Below, in pieces: positions 15,447 through 21,779 of a stretch of DNA of 33,357 bases. This stretch comes from Lewinella sp. Lineage in GTDB: Bacteria > Bacteroidota > Bacteroidia > Chitinophagales > Saprospiraceae. The notes beneath the pieces were generated by a model. That model was not told the origin of the DNA. It ran no database searches and was given only the letters and a program-made list of their open reading frames with translations. Within the stretch, counting starts at the first letter, position 1; the number at the start of each line of letters is the position of its first letter. The stretch spans positions 1 to 33,357 of the forward strand of contig JAPKCQ010000008.1 in assembly GCA_026421165.1 (NCBI GenBank), written 5' to 3'. A program made the position numbers and the translations under genes.

Positions 15447-15851
15447 CTAGACGATTTGGTCATCGGGGTAAGTGTCCGATAAGGTGCTTTCTGTGTTGTT
15501 GATACCGTACTTGGGGCTATTCCCATAGTTGTTGGTATCCACATCGCTGTCTTTGATGTACCAGTAAAGGAGTACGAAGAGACCGATGCCGGTAAGGCCG
15601 ATCAGTTGCCACCATCCGCTGCGGTTTACGTCGTGTAGGCGGCGGGTAGATACGGCCAGGGAAGGAATGAAAAATGCTATTTTTAGCATGTTTTCAAGGA
15701 CTTCGTTTCCGAATATAGTCTGATCCCAGAAGGAGGCGATACTGCTAAACACAACGGTCACTAGTACGAAACCCCAGAACTCAGCACGGCGGCTACGGCC
15801 ATGGAGTTTGAAGCTATTGTTGAGGGTAAGGATGAAGTCTTTCCAGATCAT
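15447..15851 (-). CDS. DUF805 domain inner-membrane protein
   Basis: A 134-residue membrane protein of the DUF805 family (YhaH/YhaI type). The family start is clear (WKDFILTLNNSFKLHGRSRRAEFWGFVL), as is the conserved STRRLHDVNRSGWWQLIGL motif before the last hydrophobic helix. Three membrane segments are likely (VLVTVVFSSIASFW, MLKIAFFIPSLAV, LIGLTGIGLFVLLYWY). The tail is polar, ending TYPDDQIV. The function of the family is unknown. It has its own promoter and terminator, so it is likely a single-gene transcript. Confidence 0.9.
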   Translation of the reverse strand: MIWKDFILTLNNSFKLHGRSRRAEFWGFVLVTVVFSSIASFWDQTIFGNEVLENMLKIAFFIPSLAVSTRRLHDVNRSGWWQLIGLTGIGLFVLLYWYIKDSDVDTNNYGNSPKYGINNTESTLSDTYPDDQIV

Positions 15852-15879
15852 GAGGTGGGGTTATTTATTATTGATAGTG

Positions 15880-15910
15880 CAAATATGAGCCCCGCGGGAA
15901 CGGGTACAAA
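15880..15910 (-). promoter_or_regulatory. Promoter of the DUF805 gene (TTTG-N19-CATATTTG)
   Basis: The minus strand shows TTTG at 15907-15910, a 19-base spacer and CATATTTG at 15880-15887 (one base off consensus), 28 bases before the ATG. Confidence 0.6.
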
Positions 15911-15952
15911 GTTTGATCGACGAGAGCAAGGCGGTAGACGACGAGTTGGAGC

Positions 15953-15967
15953 GTTAGACGTTAGACC
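15953..15967 (+). repeat. GTTAGAC heptad tandem pair
   Basis: GTTAGACGTTAGACC is two adjacent copies of GTTAGAC. The reverse complement, GTCTAAC, recurs just upstream of engB. Confidence 0.5.
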
Positions 15968-16030
15968 CTGAAGTTTCAATAAACAGATGGGGTATAAATT
16001 GAGGCTTAGAAAAACTTTGCTCCTTAAAGG

Positions 16031-16060
16031 CGTTCTTTGCACCTGCGTTAGCGCCCACTA
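16031..16060 (+). repeat. Dispersed GC-rich repeat copy upstream of engB
   Basis: CGTTCTTTGCACCTGCGTTAGCGCC followed by CACTA. It shares TTTGCACCTGCGTT with the copy in the NamZ gene and CCTGCGTTAGCGCC with the copy in ftsK. Confidence 0.7.
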
Positions 16061-16121
16061 AGTAGTAGCCGCGAAGCGAAATGAAAGACCCATAACGCGC
16101 GGTAGCCTTAACGACCTAAAA

Positions 16122-16166
16122 GTCTAACGAACCAACGGTCTAACTTCTAACTTCTAAAGGTCTAAT
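16122..16166 (+). repeat. Degenerate GTCTAAC/TTCTAAC heptad run before engB
   Basis: Several 7-base units (GTCTAAC, GGTCTAAC, TTCTAAC, TTCTAAA, GGTCTAA) lie back to back and end one base before the ATG of engB, so they form its leader. Confidence 0.55.
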
Positions 16167-16167
16167 C

Positions 16168-16788
16168 ATGTCAGACATCGTTACCTCCAAATTTTCCAGT
16201 TCGCACGCCCAGATCGAGCAGGCACCCAAGAGCGACCGTCCCGAATTTGCGTTCATCGGCCGCTCCAACGTGGGCAAAAGTAGCCTGATCAACATGCTTT
16301 GTCGCCGCAAGGAAATGGCCCGCACCTCCGGCACCCCCGGCAAGACCCAGTTGATTAACCTATTCATGATCAACGAAAGTTGGTACCTGACTGATCTGCC
16401 GGGCTACGGCTACGCCAAGCGCAGCAAGAAGACCCGCGCTAAATGGGAACGCCGCACCGAAGACTACTTCAGCAACCGCCACCAGATGCTCTGCGCCATG
16501 GTGCTTATCGACTCCAACGTACCACCGCAAGATATCGATCTCGACTTCATCAACTGGCTCGGCGAGCATGGCGCACCCTTAGTGGTCATATTCACCAAAA
16601 CCGACCGTAAGAAGTCCCGCGACGGTGGCTCTGTGGAGGAGTTCAAAGCCAAACTTCTTGAAACCTGGGCCGAACTTCCTAAGATTTTCATCACTAGCGC
16701 ATTAAAGGAAACCGGCCGGCAGGAACTGATTGACTTTATGGAGGAGGCGCTTGAGGATGTGCCCTGGCCGTTTAACCAGGTTAAGTAG
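16168..16788 (+). CDS. engB: Ribosome biogenesis GTP-binding protein YihA/YsxC (EngB)
   Basis: A 206-residue essential-type GTPase for assembly of the large ribosomal subunit. The G motifs are complete: G1 GRSNVGKSS (about residues 31-39), G2 around TSGTPGKTQ, G3 DLPGYG (76-81), G4 TKTD (143-146) and G5 ITSALKETG. The typical KTRAKWERRTEDYF segment is present. Length is usual for the family. The ATG is preceded directly by a 7-base repeat run and followed after the stop by an inverted version of the same repeat, which is unusual for a housekeeping gene. It may share its strand with the downstream ABC genes, but a 124-base gap with a promoter-like TATCTTGC separates them. Confidence 0.96.
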   Translation: MSDIVTSKFSSSHAQIEQAPKSDRPEFAFIGRSNVGKSSLINMLCRRKEMARTSGTPGKTQLINLFMINESWYLTDLPGYGYAKRSKKTRAKWERRTEDYFSNRHQMLCAMVLIDSNVPPQDIDLDFINWLGEHGAPLVVIFTKTDRKKSRDGGSVEEFKAKLLETWAELPKIFITSALKETGRQELIDFMEEALEDVPWPFNQVK

Positions 16789-16792
16789 TAGG

Positions 16793-16811
16793 ATAGACCG
16801 TTAGAAGTTAG
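16793..16811 (-). repeat. Heptad repeat downstream of engB, inverted to the upstream run
   Basis: ATAGACCGTTAGAAGTTAG is the reverse complement of CTAACTTCTAACGGTCTAT. It shares the 12 bases CTAACTTCTAAC with the run just upstream of engB in opposite orientation. Confidence 0.5.
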
Positions 16812-16866
16812 CGCGATTGCCCTGAACGTTAGGCTCTCTGGTTATTGGTTCTTACCGCTATTAAGT

Positions 16867-16874
16867 TATCTTGC
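16867..16874 (+). promoter_or_regulatory. Possible -7 box TATCTTGC of the ABC permease gene
   Basis: TATCTTGC lies 38 bases before the ATG at 16913 and resembles the boxes before porQ and the HD/PycTM-like gene. The match to TAnnTTTG is partial. Confidence 0.3.
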
Positions 16875-16912
16875 GGCTGGCCCTGCATAAATGACGCCTT
16901 AACAGACTAACT

Positions 16913-18055
16913 ATGTCCTTACTGGATGCTCCTTACCGTTTCAATAGTCTGCAGAAAAGCCTGCTGGCCATTGCCGGTCTGATGCTCTTCCTCGCCGCTT
17001 GGTGGCTGCTGGCCGAACAGCTGTCGGTGCAGGCGCCCGTAGGTTATGCGAACTCCCGAATGCCGTCGAGCCTGAGTACTGACCCGGACTCCATCTCTCT
17101 GCGCAACGAGCTTATCCTTAAAGACTCCATCGCATTTGCCGATGCCCGGGATTTCAAAAAGGTCTATCCGTTGCTCGCACCGCCGCTGAAGGTCTTCGGC
17201 GCTTTTCCAGGCCTGGTCAGTCCGCCAGACGGATCGATCAACAAAAGCCTGATTACTCACGCCCGCGTATCTGTTTGGCGTAACCTTCAGGGCTACTTCT
17301 GGGCGGTATTCTTAGCCTTGTTAATAGGCATACCGATTGCGATTAGCCCAATTGCCAAGGCTATGTTCAGCCGCCAGATTGATACTCTGCGCTACGTGCC
17401 GCTTACTGCTTTGACGCCTTTGTTTCTGATCCTCTTTCGTCCGGAATCTTCCGAAGCCATGAAGGTCAGCTTTCTCGCCTTTGGTATTCTTGTTTACTTG
17501 CTCCCGGTTGTAATGCAACGTTTGTGGGAAACAGAAGACGTGTACCTGAAGACGGCTTATACCCTTGGTGCTTCGGACTGGCAGCTCGTCAAATCGGTCT
17601 ACGTCCCCGCCGTACTTAGCAAACTCATCGATGACATCCGGGTGTTAACGGCCATTAGCTGGACCTATATCATCATTGCGGAAGTGTACTACCGGGACGA
17701 TGGCCTCGGCTCGCTGTCTTATATTCTCGGCCGCCAGGGTAACGTCGCTGGTGTATTTGCGGTACTGATCACCATCGTCATCATCGGCTATTTTCAGGAC
17801 CAACTCTTCGCCTACATGAACCGCCGGCTTTTTCCTTACCGGGATGTGAAGTCCGTTACCCCTGGCCTGAAGGAAACGCGAACTGGCTTTCTCATCATCC
17901 TCGGGGTGGTGATGGCTTACCTGCTGGTTACCGCATTTACGGGTAGCATCCCGATTGTCGGCCTGATCGTCGGGGTGATCGTCGTCGCTGCCGTGCTGAT
18001 GATCATTTACGGGGAGGTACGTTTACGGACTGCTAAACCTGAGCCCACCACCTGA
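16913..18055 (+). CDS. ABC transporter permease (SsuC/TauC/NrtB-type, extended)
   Basis: A 380-residue inner-membrane permease with the binding-protein-dependent transport fold. The EAA loop is clear: TLGASDWQLVKSVYVPAVL (about residues 217-235). Helices include LLAIAGLMLFLAAWWLL, YFWAVFLALLIGIPIAI, FLAFGILVYLLPVV and VFAVLITIVIIGYF. Family members import nitrate, sulfonates, taurine, bicarbonate or thiamine precursors. It is longer than the usual 250-280 residues in two ways: about 90 extracytoplasmic residues between helix 1 and helix 2, and a C-terminal extension with two more helices (GFLIILGVVMAYLLVTAF and IVGLIVGVIVVAAVLMII). Its ATPase follows after 69 bases. No substrate-binding protein gene is adjacent, so the substrate is open. 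Confidence 0.88.
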   Translation: MSLLDAPYRFNSLQKSLLAIAGLMLFLAAWWLLAEQLSVQAPVGYANSRMPSSLSTDPDSISLRNELILKDSIAFADARDFKKVYPLLAPPLKVFGAFPGLVSPPDGSINKSLITHARVSVWRNLQGYFWAVFLALLIGIPIAISPIAKAMFSRQIDTLRYVPLTALTPLFLILFRPESSEAMKVSFLAFGILVYLLPVVMQRLWETEDVYLKTAYTLGASDWQLVKSVYVPAVLSKLIDDIRVLTAISWTYIIIAEVYYRDDGLGSLSYILGRQGNVAGVFAVLITIVIIGYFQDQLFAYMNRRLFPYRDVKSVTPGLKETRTGFLIILGVVMAYLLVTAFTGSIPIVGLIVGVIVVAAVLMIIYGEVRLRTAKPEPTT

Positions 18056-18124
18056 CCCCTGAGGGGGCGAATCGTTTTAACTCCGGACGCAGCATCGAGC
18101 GGAGCCCGGGGATAACCCAGAACC

Positions 18125-18937
18125 ATGCCAAACTTCGAAGACACTAAGTACGAAAATATCATTGAGCTCCGCAACGTAAGCCAGAGCTACGATGGCGGTA
18201 ACAACTGGATCATCAAAGGATTCGACTTCCTCGTGGAAGACAAGCCTGCTCAGGGTCAGTTCGTCGTCATCCTCGGCGCGTCCGGGGCGGGCAAGAGTAC
18301 CGTTCTGCGCTATATTGCCGGCCTCCAGCGCCCCACCGAAGGCACCGTACTCGTGAAAGGTAAGCCGGTTGATGAAGCTCCCCGCGTAGGTATGGTCTTC
18401 CAGCAATACTCCAGTCTGCCGTGGCGGACGGTACTGGAGAACGTTGCCCTGCCACTGGAATACCAAGGCGTGGACCCGAAGGAGCGCGAATCTCGCGCCC
18501 TGGAAATGATCGAACTGGTCGGTCTAGCCGGTCATGAGCAAAAGTTTGCGCAGTACCCCACACTTTCCGGTGGCCAGCTGCAGCGCATTGCCATCGCCCG
18601 CAGTCTCATCGCTAACCCCGATATCCTGTTGATGGACGAACCCTTCGGCGCACTAGACATCAATACCCGTCTCCAGATGCAGGACCTACTGATGGATATA
18701 TGGCACCGCATTCACCCAACCATTGTCTTCGTTACCCACGACATTCCCGAAGCCGTCTATCTGGCCGACGATATCTATATGATGAAGCCTGCACCGAGCC
18801 GCTTTACCGAGCACGTGCACGTTGATTTACCGCTTAACCGGGACCGGGAGACTAAGCGTACGCAGAAGTACATCGATCTGGTACGGTTGGTGGAAGACAA
18901 AATGATTGCGATCACCAGCAGTCAAACAGTCATATAG
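18125..18937 (+). CDS. ABC transporter ATP-binding protein (SsuB/TauB/NrtD-type)
   Basis: A 270-residue ATPase partner of the preceding permease. Visible motifs are Walker A GASGAGKST (about 51-59), the Q-loop in VFQQYSSLPW, the signature LSGGQLQRIAIARSL, Walker B ILLMDEPFGALD and the H-loop VFVTHDIPEAVYLADDI. The LPWRTVLENVALPLEYQG segment is typical of the nitrate/sulfonate/taurine subfamily. It sits in the cytoplasm and powers import through the permease. The gene pair has no binding protein nearby; in this lineage one may be encoded elsewhere or replaced by the permease's large external loop (inference). Confidence 0.9.
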   Translation: MPNFEDTKYENIIELRNVSQSYDGGNNWIIKGFDFLVEDKPAQGQFVVILGASGAGKSTVLRYIAGLQRPTEGTVLVKGKPVDEAPRVGMVFQQYSSLPWRTVLENVALPLEYQGVDPKERESRALEMIELVGLAGHEQKFAQYPTLSGGQLQRIAIARSLIANPDILLMDEPFGALDINTRLQMQDLLMDIWHRIHPTIVFVTHDIPEAVYLADDIYMMKPAPSRFTEHVHVDLPLNRDRETKRTQKYIDLVRLVEDKMIAITSSQTVI

Positions 18938-19016
18938 TCGCTACCGCCTCTCCCGCTACGCTGTCGGTTAATTGATAGTTGTTTTTTTGAACTGCCGCTT
19001 ACTTGGTATAGTAAGC

Positions 19017-19037
19017 CGTAGCCGTAGGTGCAGAGAA
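19017..19037 (-). repeat. Degenerate copy of the dispersed GC-rich repeat
   Basis: The minus strand reads CTCTGCACCTACGGCTACGGC, keeping TGCACCT and the following pattern with several changes. This is the weakest intergenic copy listed. Confidence 0.35.
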
Positions 19038-19146
19038 AAGGGTTAAAGCCCGCCGGTAAGCCCTAGATGTCAGACCTCCGACCAACTTTGCCTGTTTTAC
19101 GGTGGAGATGAGGGTAAGTTTTACCCACAGTTGCCTTCGCGCAAAT

Positions 19147-19154
19147 TACCTTTG
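19147..19154 (+). promoter_or_regulatory. -7 promoter box TACCTTTG, probably for the TonB-dependent receptor gene
   Basis: A perfect TAnnTTTG, 141 bases before the ATG at 19296, implying a leader of about 135 bases that contains the heptad repeat. No well-spaced -33 TTG is obvious. Confidence 0.45.
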
Positions 19155-19239
19155 CCTCGAATCTAGCAAACATTCGGGATTTGATTTTTGACCATCGCTT
19201 ATTTCCAAACTGGCAACGCATACAACGTTGGCCATTCAG

Positions 19240-19280
19240 GAATCAAGAATCGAGAATCGAGAATTAAATGTCGAGAATCC
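19240..19280 (+). repeat. AGAATCG heptad tandem repeat in the receptor leader
   Basis: Degenerate 7-base units (GGAATCA, AGAATCG, AGAATCG, AGAATTA, AATGTCG, AGAATCC) end 15 bases before the start codon. The period matches the heptads around engB, although the unit differs. Confidence 0.55.
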
Positions 19281-19295
19281 TAACGCTCCAGCCAC

Positions 19296-21626
19296 ATGAG
19301 GAACTTCTTCCTTTTTTCCCTTCTTTTTCTTTCCACCTTACTCTCCGCTCAGTCTGCAATAATCCGCGGTAACATCTTTGATGGGGATACTGGCGAGCCT
19401 ATTGCTTTCGGTACCGTACAGTTACTCGGCCCCGACGGACTAAACAAGGGTGCTAATACGGACATCGATGGGTTTTACACCTTCGGTAACCTGCCAGTCG
19501 GCGACTTCAAGCTGATCGCTACTTACATTGGTTACGACAGCATCGCGTTTGACATCAACATCGCCGTGGTGAACGAGATTGAGTACAAGCGAATCAATAT
19601 GAAGTCCGGCGGCATAAAGCTGGAAACCGTAAGTGTAAGCGCGCGGCGTGAGCAGGCTCGGTCCGACGTGGCGGTGTCCAAGGTAACCTTCAGCGGCGAG
19701 CAGATCATGTCTCTACCCGCTACGGGTGGTGAGCCGGATATTGCGCAGTACCTGACCGTTCTTCCCGGTGTAGTTAGCACGGGCGACCAGGGCGGCCAGC
19801 TCTACATCCGTGGTGGTAGCCCGGTGCAGAATAAGCTGCTGCTGGACGGAATGACGATTTACAACCCCTTCCACTCCATCGGTTTGTTTTCCGTTTTCGA
19901 GACGGAGGCTATCCGTTCGGCTGATGTGTACACTGGTGGCTTCAACGCCCAGTACGGTGGCCGGGTCTCCGCCATCGTAGACATCAAAACGCGCGAAGGC
20001 AATAAGACTGACTTTGGCGGCCTGATCTCCGCCAGTCCCTTCCAGGCGAAGGTTCTGCTGGAAGGACCGATCAAAAAACTGGATCCTAACACTGGCGGCA
20101 GCATCAGTTTCTTGCTTACTGGCAAGCGCAGCCTTCTGGCGGAGACGAGCAAGAGCCTTTACGGTTACGCTGTACAGGACAACTTCTTTAACCTCAGCGA
20201 TACGGCTTCTGTGCGGGGAGAAGACATTGGCCTGCCTTATAACTACCAGGATCTTTACGGTAAGATCAGTATGGTGGGCGGCAACGGTTCTAAGCTCAAC
20301 CTTTTCGGCTTCAACTTCAGCGACGACTTCGCAGTGCCTAACTTGGCAAGATTACAATGGACTAATAACGGCGGCGGTGCCAGTTTCAACATCGTACCGC
20401 CCAGCAGCAACGTCGTGATCGACGGTGTGGTGAGTGCTTCCGTATACGATGTGGCGCTGCAGGAACAGTCCGGTGATCCGCGAAGTAGCCAGATTTCTAA
20501 CTACACGGCCCAGTTAACCTTTACTTATTTTGGTGGGGATACGGAACTGGCTTACGGTTTCGATTTCAACGCACTGAACACCAAGTTTTCCTTCGTCAAC
20601 CCGCTCAACATTACTTTCAGTCAAGCAGATTTCACCTCGGAGCTGAACGCTTTCGCCAAGTACAAGCGGAAGATTGGAAAACTGATCATTGAGCCAGGTT
20701 TCCGGGTTCAGTACTACGCTACTCAGAGCGCCATTTCCCTGGAGCCACGGCTGGGGTTAAAACTCAACGCCACCGATAAGCTTCGCATCAAAGCAGCGGG
20801 TGGTCTTTACAGCCAGAACCTGATTTCCACTCAGAACGACCTAGATATTGTCAACTTCTTCAACGGTTTTCTCGTCGGTCCTGATCGTCAGTTGTTTGAA
20901 TCAGACGGCGTAACGCCCACCAGCGATAATCTGCAGAAAGCCGTCCATGCTATCTTTGGCGTCGAGTACGACGTCAATGAAAGGCTCACGCTAAACGTGG
21001 AAGGTTATTACAAAGGCTTCAACCGCCTGATCGAGTTGAACCGCAACAAGCTTCGCGCCAGTGATCCCGACTTCGTCACCATTGAGGGCCTTGCTTACGG
21101 TGGAGACATCTCTGCCGAATACCGTTACGGTCGTATCCTGCTGGCCGGCAACTACAGCCTCGGCTACGTTACCCGCACGGATGCCGTTTCTGAATACCCA
21201 ACGAGCTTTGATCGCCGCCACAACATCAACGCTTACGGTACCTACGTTTTTGGAAGAGACAACGCCTTTGAGTTTGGCTTCCGCTACAACTTTGGCTCGG
21301 CCTTCCCCTTCACCCAAACGCAAGGCTTTATCGAGGAGCCTGACCTGAGCTCCCGCCCGGTACTGCCCAGCATCTTTACCGGTAACGGAGCCCTGGGTGT
21401 ATTGCTTAGCCCCGACCGTAACGGCGGTCGCCTGAGCGACTTCCACCGTCTGGACCTGAGCCTGAAGCGCGAGTTCGAATTCGGAGGAAATGCCCGTATG
21501 GAAGTAACGGCCAGCGTTACCAACAGCTACAACCGTGAGAACATTTTCTATGTGGATCGGGTCAGTAATGAGCGGGTTAATCAGTTGCCTATTCTTCCTT
21601 CTTTGGGAGCTACTTTTTACTGGTAG
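19296..21626 (+). CDS. TonB-dependent outer-membrane receptor with carboxypeptidase-regulatory-like N-terminal domain
   Basis: A 776-residue outer-membrane protein. A Sec signal (FLFSLLFLSTLLSAQ) is followed by a CarboxypepD_reg-like beta-sandwich at about residues 20-105 (IIRGNIFDGDTGEPIAFGTV, IDGFYTFGNLPVGDFKL), typical of Bacteroidota. The plug domain spans about 115-230: VSARREQARSDVAVSKV, LPGVVSTGDQGGQLYIRGG, NKLLLDGMTIYNPFHSIG, FNAQYGGRVSAIVDIKT. A beta-barrel follows to the C-terminal LPSLGATFYW with terminal aromatic residue. It imports an unknown substrate (siderophore, vitamin or oligomer). No SusD-like partner follows, so a glycan SusCD pair is unlikely. The next gene, an erythromycin esterase family protein, is 141 bases away and may be independent. 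Confidence 0.93.
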   Translation: MRNFFLFSLLFLSTLLSAQSAIIRGNIFDGDTGEPIAFGTVQLLGPDGLNKGANTDIDGFYTFGNLPVGDFKLIATYIGYDSIAFDINIAVVNEIEYKRINMKSGGIKLETVSVSARREQARSDVAVSKVTFSGEQIMSLPATGGEPDIAQYLTVLPGVVSTGDQGGQLYIRGGSPVQNKLLLDGMTIYNPFHSIGLFSVFETEAIRSADVYTGGFNAQYGGRVSAIVDIKTREGNKTDFGGLISASPFQAKVLLEGPIKKLDPNTGGSISFLLTGKRSLLAETSKSLYGYAVQDNFFNLSDTASVRGEDIGLPYNYQDLYGKISMVGGNGSKLNLFGFNFSDDFAVPNLARLQWTNNGGGASFNIVPPSSNVVIDGVVSASVYDVALQEQSGDPRSSQISNYTAQLTFTYFGGDTELAYGFDFNALNTKFSFVNPLNITFSQADFTSELNAFAKYKRKIGKLIIEPGFRVQYYATQSAISLEPRLGLKLNATDKLRIKAAGGLYSQNLISTQNDLDIVNFFNGFLVGPDRQLFESDGVTPTSDNLQKAVHAIFGVEYDVNERLTLNVEGYYKGFNRLIELNRNKLRASDPDFVTIEGLAYGGDISAEYRYGRILLAGNYSLGYVTRTDAVSEYPTSFDRRHNINAYGTYVFGRDNAFEFGFRYNFGSAFPFTQTQGFIEEPDLSSRPVLPSIFTGNGALGVLLSPDRNGGRLSDFHRLDLSLKREFEFGGNARMEVTASVTNSYNRENIFYVDRVSNERVNQLPILPSLGATFYW

Positions 21627-21755
21627 GCTTCTCTGCACGTTTACAGTCACTACCGGATAAGGTTTCGGCCATTTTGAAGAGCATGGCGCGCACAGGTGTA
21701 ATGGTATGCGATAGGGTTTTGTAAAACAGAACCAACTAATTCTACTAATAGCTGC

Positions 21756-21779
21756 ATCTACTTTCGTATGAAAGTAGAT
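21756..21779 (+). promoter_or_regulatory. Perfect 10-bp hairpin spanning the start codon of the erythromycin esterase gene
   Basis: ATCTACTTTC pairs with GAAAGTAGAT around the 4-base loop GTAT, and the ATG (21768-21770) lies across the loop and the first stem base. In mRNA this would mask the start site. The left arm also contains the promoter-like TACTTTCG, but that is 1 base from the ATG and so cannot serve this start. Confidence 0.6.

Larger units (their letters stand above)
15852..16167. other. 316-base intergenic region with promoter, dispersed repeat and heptad repeats
   Basis: It holds the DUF805 promoter (15880-15910), a GTTAGACGTTAGACC heptad pair (15953-15967), a copy of the dispersed GC-rich repeat (16031-16060) and a run of TCTAAC heptads just before engB (16122-16166). 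The 64-residue minus-strand ORF in the track overlaps these repeats and looks non-coding. Confidence 0.6.
18938..19295. other. 358-base intergenic region before the TonB-dependent receptor gene
   Basis: It holds a 7-bp hairpin GCTTACT-loop-AGTAAGC (18997-19016), a degenerate copy of the dispersed repeat (19017-19037, minus strand CTCTGCACCTACGGCTACGGC), a perfect -7 box TACCTTTG (19147-19154) and a 7-base tandem AGAATCG run (19240-19280). No ORF is supported. The T-tract lies before, not after, the hairpin on the plus strand, so it is not a standard terminator for the ATPase gene. Confidence 0.55.

Noticed and set aside
15848-16042. 64-residue minus-strand ORF in the engB upstream region
   Set aside because: It overlaps the DUF805 promoter and heptad repeats, is basic and low in complexity, and shows no family pattern.
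18997-19016. GCTTACT hairpin as terminator of the ABC ATPase gene
   Set aside because: The T-tract lies upstream of the stem, not downstream, so it does not fit a Rho-independent terminator.
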